Shown: in pieces, positions 61,498 to 64,000 of the stretch
Layout of the letters: each line of letters starts with the position of its first letter
Position numbering within the stretch: the stretch's first letter is position 1
Assembly (NCBI GenBank): GCA_905234765.1
Contig: CAJOIF010000005.1
Span: 1-64,000 of the forward strand
Origin: an uncultured Bacteroidales bacterium
GTDB lineage: Bacteria; Bacteroidota; Bacteroidia; Bacteroidales; F082
Length of the DNA stretch: 64,000 bases
Direction: 5' to 3'
Notes under the pieces: generated by a model
Told to the model about the DNA's origin: nothing
Seen by the model: the letters and a program-made list of their open reading frames with translations, nothing else
Databases searched by the model: none
Made by a program: the position numbers and the translations under genes

Positions 61498-62561
61498 GTA
61501 AACGCCACCGAGTCGCCCCAAGCGTTGTACAAGACCTTATGCCCGATGGCGGCCAAGCGCACATCAAGGCAAGTCTGGCATTGGTCAGGTTTGTCCTTGA
61601 CACAAGCTTTGTCGGGATAGATGAGGTAGTTCTCGCGAAATTCGTTGGGGGTCAAATTCGGCATGATGACGTTCGCCCCAACCGCAATGGCTTTCTCGCG
61701 CCCCATTGGGTCAACCGTCTGGTTGGCAGTGGCAGCCACCATATTGATTTCGGGCATCATCAGACGAAGGATGGCAATCATCTTGAGGGTCAATTCCATG
61801 CGCTCCTCGGCTGATGGGATTTGGTCTCTGTATTGCCATAAAGGTGTGTCTGGATGCGGGATAAAAGGCCCCATGCCGACCATGGCTACGTCTTTTTGCT
61901 TGAAGAACAGCAAATCGCTTGCAAGATCGTCCAAGGTTTGGAAAGGCAACCCGACCATCACGCCAGTACCGGTCTGATAACCAAGTTTCAAAAGCGTATC
62001 AATGCAGTTCAACCGAGTTTTGAAGTCGTGCTTTTCATCTCGTGGGTGAATCTTATAATATAAGTCTTCATTTGATGCCTCGATGCGCAACAAATAACGG
62101 TGTGCGCCAGCCTCAAACCAACGGTGGTAGGTCTCCTCTGTCTGCTCACCCAATGACAGCGTGATACCCAAACTTCCATTGTCTATCTTCTTGATTTCCT
62201 TGACCAGATGGGTGATCTTATCGGTAAACTCTTTATCTGAACGTTCGCCGCTTTGCAGGGCCACGGAGCCATAGCCAAGTTCGTGCGCCAGCTTGGCACA
62301 TTCGATGACTTCCTCGTCAGTAAGTTGGTAGCGCGTGAAGTTCGGGTTCTTACTGCGCACACCACAATATAGGCATGACTTGGTGCAGATATTACTGTAT
62401 TCAATCAATCCGCGCAGGTGCACATAGTTGTCCAGATGCTTTAATTTGGTTTGCAAAGCCTTGTCGAACAGCAGTTTCTTATCTTCGCCTTCGGCGGCAA
62501 GTAGCATTTTTATATCCTCTTTTTCGAGGTAGGGTTTATTAAGGATTTCGGTGATGGGCAT
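61476..62561 (-). CDS. hydE: [FeFe]-hydrogenase maturase HydE
   Basis: A 361-residue radical SAM enzyme with CTKSCLYCGVR (CX3CX2C cluster motif, about residue 57), ALQSGERSDKEF, GLPFQTLDDLASDLLF and a second cysteine set CVKDKPDQCQTC typical of HydE. HydE makes part of the H-cluster with HydF and HydG, which are outside the window, as is the hydrogenase. BioB-like proteins differ in the C-terminal Cys. It shows the organism is a hydrogen-metabolising anaerobe. Confidence 0.88.
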   Translation of the reverse strand: MPITEILNKPYLEKEDIKMLLAAEGEDKKLLFDKALQTKLKHLDNYVHLRGLIEYSNICTKSCLYCGVRSKNPNFTRYQLTDEEVIECAKLAHELGYGSVALQSGERSDKEFTDKITHLVKEIKKIDNGSLGITLSLGEQTEETYHRWFEAGAHRYLLRIEASNEDLYYKIHPRDEKHDFKTRLNCIDTLLKLGYQTGTGVMVGLPFQTLDDLASDLLFFKQKDVAMVGMGPFIPHPDTPLWQYRDQIPSAEERMELTLKMIAILRLMMPEINMVAATANQTVDPMGREKAIAVGANVIMPNLTPNEFRENYLIYPDKACVKDKPDQCQTCLDVRLAAIGHKVLYNAWGDSVAFTKKSGTR

Positions 62562-62590
62562 TTTTTGAAATTTTCGGTAAGATTAGAAAA

Positions 62591-63658
62591 TCATTTCTCT
62601 TTTGGGTATTGCTCTTTGGCCACAGCGATGGCTTTCTTCAACTTGTCCGACAACAGTTTTTTGTCAGGCAATTGCGTATAGTATTGTGCAACCTTAATTG
62701 GACTATCATCATCAAGCATAAGGTATTCAATATGTTCTGTATTTCCTTCAGAGCAGAGAATAAGTCCAATTGGTGATTCTTCCCACTCTTTTCGCTCATT
62801 TTGGTTCAGATAGCGAAGATAAAGGAGCATTTGTCCTTCATGTTCTGGCTTAAATTTGCCAAGTTTTAAGTCAATGGCTACAAGTCGGCGCAAACCACGA
62901 TGGAAAAACAGCAAGTCCAAGTAGTAATCAACAGCATCGACGGAGATTCTCTTTTGGCGAGCCACAAAAGTAAAGTCTGACCCGAGCTCACGGATGAAGT
63001 CTTCTATTTGTGTGATGATAGCACTCTCCAAATCTTTTTCCGAAAAGATATCAGGTAGTCCCAACATATCCAAGAAGTAACTGCTTCGAAACACCATGTC
63101 GGGTTGCAATTGATTGCTTGCTTTTGTCTCGTCAAGTTCCTGCTTGATGATTTCTTCAGGCTTGCGACTGATTGCAGAGCGTTGATACAACTGTTGGTCT
63201 ATCTTTTCATCCAAAGTTCTTGAATCCCAATGCTCCATGCTGCAAATCTGTGCATAGAACTGACGTTCAAGAGGATCCTTGATATACATGAGGCTTTTCA
63301 AGTGCGACCATGACAATTGTCTCTGCGTTGCGGAGACAATATCGTCTTCCGTAAAAGTCTCCGCAGCGCGGAGACAATGTCTTAGCGTTTTTTCGCTCCA
63401 ACCGTGACCATATTTCTCTGTTAGCCTGATAGAAAGGCTTTTCACGACACGTTTGCCATAGGCGGCGCGTTGGTTATAAAGCACGTCTTCTTTGATTCGT
63501 TTTCCGATATGCCAATTGGTTATGCATACCTCGGTGTTAAGATAAGCGGCAATCCTGTTGCGAGCGCCGTCAATAATCTGGCAAACATCCTGGTACAAAA
63601 CATCCTCATTTTGAGGTATTGGGCATTGTGATTGTTGTTGGATTACTTTGTTGGTCAT
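62591..63658 (-). CDS. DUF1016/YhcG-family PD-(D/E)xK nuclease
   Basis: A 355-residue protein starting at 63658 (MTNKVIQQQSQ). The N-terminal DUF1016_N part (about 20-170; IAAYLNTEVCITNWHIGKRI, GYGKRVVKSLS-like, SWSHLKSLMYIKDPLERQFY) and C-terminal nuclease-like part (about 190-340) with VDYYLDLLFFHRGLRRLVAIDLKLGKFKPEHEGQM showing D..DLK..Q of the PDDEXK fold. The family is often linked to mobile DNA and restriction. It starts from a promoter divergent to the toxin-antitoxin pair. Confidence 0.87.
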   Translation of the reverse strand: MTNKVIQQQSQCPIPQNEDVLYQDVCQIIDGARNRIAAYLNTEVCITNWHIGKRIKEDVLYNQRAAYGKRVVKSLSIRLTEKYGHGWSEKTLRHCLRAAETFTEDDIVSATQRQLSWSHLKSLMYIKDPLERQFYAQICSMEHWDSRTLDEKIDQQLYQRSAISRKPEEIIKQELDETKASNQLQPDMVFRSSYFLDMLGLPDIFSEKDLESAIITQIEDFIRELGSDFTFVARQKRISVDAVDYYLDLLFFHRGLRRLVAIDLKLGKFKPEHEGQMLLYLRYLNQNERKEWEESPIGLILCSEGNTEHIEYLMLDDDSPIKVAQYYTQLPDKKLLSDKLKKAIAVAKEQYPKEK

Positions 63659-63678
63659 TGTTGGAATGAAATTTTCCG

Positions 63679-63713
63679 CAAAAGTAATGATTTCCAAAAA
63701 ATGTCTATATTTG
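63679..63713. promoter_or_regulatory. Divergent promoters for the nuclease and toxin-antitoxin genes
   Basis: TACTTTTG on the minus strand (63679-63686), 20 bases before the DUF1016 ATG, and TATATTTG on the plus strand (63706-63713), 21 bases before the antitoxin ATG. Regulation by the antitoxin complex could reach both. Confidence 0.5.
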
Positions 63714-63734
63714 CAGGCGAAAAACTTTGACAGT

Positions 63735-63956
63735 ATGGAAACGATTACATTAAGATTCAGCACAGACAATCCGTTTGCGGCTTCGCTGGCGGCACTTCTT
63801 CGTGAATCAAAAGGAGTGAGTGTAACGGAACGCCACATCGTGAAGCCCTCTCGTTCACGTCAAGGAACGCTTGCAAAAGCTATCGAGGAAGAGAAGGAGG
63901 GTAAAGTGACGACCTATGCTAATGTTGAGGAATTGTTTGAGGATTTGGGAATCTGA
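63735..63956 (+). CDS. RelB/DinJ-type antitoxin
   Basis: A 73-residue protein starting at 63735 (METITLRFSTDNPFA). The N-terminal strand-helix fits a ribbon-helix-helix or similar DNA-binding antitoxin, and the C terminus (TTYANVEELFEDLGI) is typical of antitoxins paired with YafQ/RelE toxins. The next ATG overlaps its stop (TGATG). An upstream in-frame start is rejected because it lies in front of the promoter. Confidence 0.75.
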   Translation: METITLRFSTDNPFAASLAALLRESKGVSVTERHIVKPSRSRQGTLAKAIEEEKEGKVTTYANVEELFEDLGI

Positions 63957-64000
63957 TGTACACGATTAAGACCACCGGCCAATTCAAGAAAGACGTGAAG
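63956..64000 (+). CDS. YafQ/RelE-type toxin, 5' end only
   Basis: Only 15 codons are inside the window: MYTIKTTGQFKKDVK, which matches the start of YafQ-family mRNA interferases. The ATG shares one base with the antitoxin stop. The rest is beyond base 64000, so the active site cannot be checked. Confidence 0.7.
   Translation, partial: MYTIKTTGQFKKDVK

Overview
The window reads as chromosomal DNA of an anaerobic member of the order Bacteroidales (phylum Bacteroidota). Signs are promoter -7 boxes of the TAnnTTTG type, almost no Shine-Dalgarno sequences, lipoproteins and surface proteins of Bacteroidales type, a type IX secretion C-terminal tail, a tmRNA tag ending in AA on a GENNYA core, and hydE, which implies an [FeFe] hydrogenase elsewhere. 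A T9SS tail argues against the gut genus Bacteroides. I cannot name the species.

Layout. 1-232: three tRNA genes (Gly partial, Tyr, Thr). 400-2020: ribosome hibernation factor, xerC and rpsU. 2067-9317: MoxR ATPase, three SurA/parvulin-type periplasmic folding factors, a small unknown protein and guaB, packed with ATGA or TGATG junctions. 9395-9831: tmRNA. 9932-13178: an NtrC-type regulator without an HTH, a SUMF1-fold protein, a retropepsin-like protein and a LOG-family protein. 13280-15884: tRNA-Gly(CCC), an SPFH protein with zinc ribbons, a Tim44-like protein and tRNA-Val. 15939-21653: a T9SS cargo protein, a LUD protein, ftsH, rsfS and, divergently, kdsC. 21756-25334: a surface lipoprotein operon, two arrays of short repeats and an AAA_14/DUF4143 gene beside a duplicated tail of pbpC. 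25337-33228: pbpC and alpha-2-macroglobulin. 33347-36769: a VTC/DUF4956 membrane operon. 36898-41030: MarR, an alpha-oxoamine synthase, an SDR and a VOC protein. 41078-49711: an envelope and housekeeping block (two OmpH, BamA, UppS, DUF6089, NadK, RsgA, DprA). 49766-54038: an unknown secreted protein, lepA, a CFI-box protein and a nucleotidyltransferase. 54171-61452: Rsh, Fur, PurA, TatA, a polyferredoxin and a Tat-exported aldo/keto reductase. 61476-64000: hydE, a DUF1016 nuclease and a divergent toxin-antitoxin pair cut by the window edge.

How genes fit together. SurA-like chaperones, two OmpH/Skp proteins and BamA form the outer-membrane protein folding and insertion route. UppS, PBP1C and A2M serve or guard the cell wall. 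HPF, S21, RsfS, RsgA, LepA, tmRNA and Rsh are ribosome-state functions. TatA sits with two proteins that carry twin-arginine motifs, suggesting a small exported iron-sulfur redox module.

The most unusual material is between genes: (i) two ~130-bp copies of a three-hairpin element (39809-39938, 59892-60020), each ending 21-31 bases before the start codon of an oxidoreductase-type gene, with base changes that keep the pairing; (ii) a ~150-bp branched palindromic element at 53457-53607; (iii) a cassette in which an AAA_14/DUF4143 gene lies between two copies of the pbpC 3' end, each followed by a different 20-23-bp repeat array; (iv) GACGCGGGAC-type repeats, one of which appears to have lengthened the VTC-domain protein.
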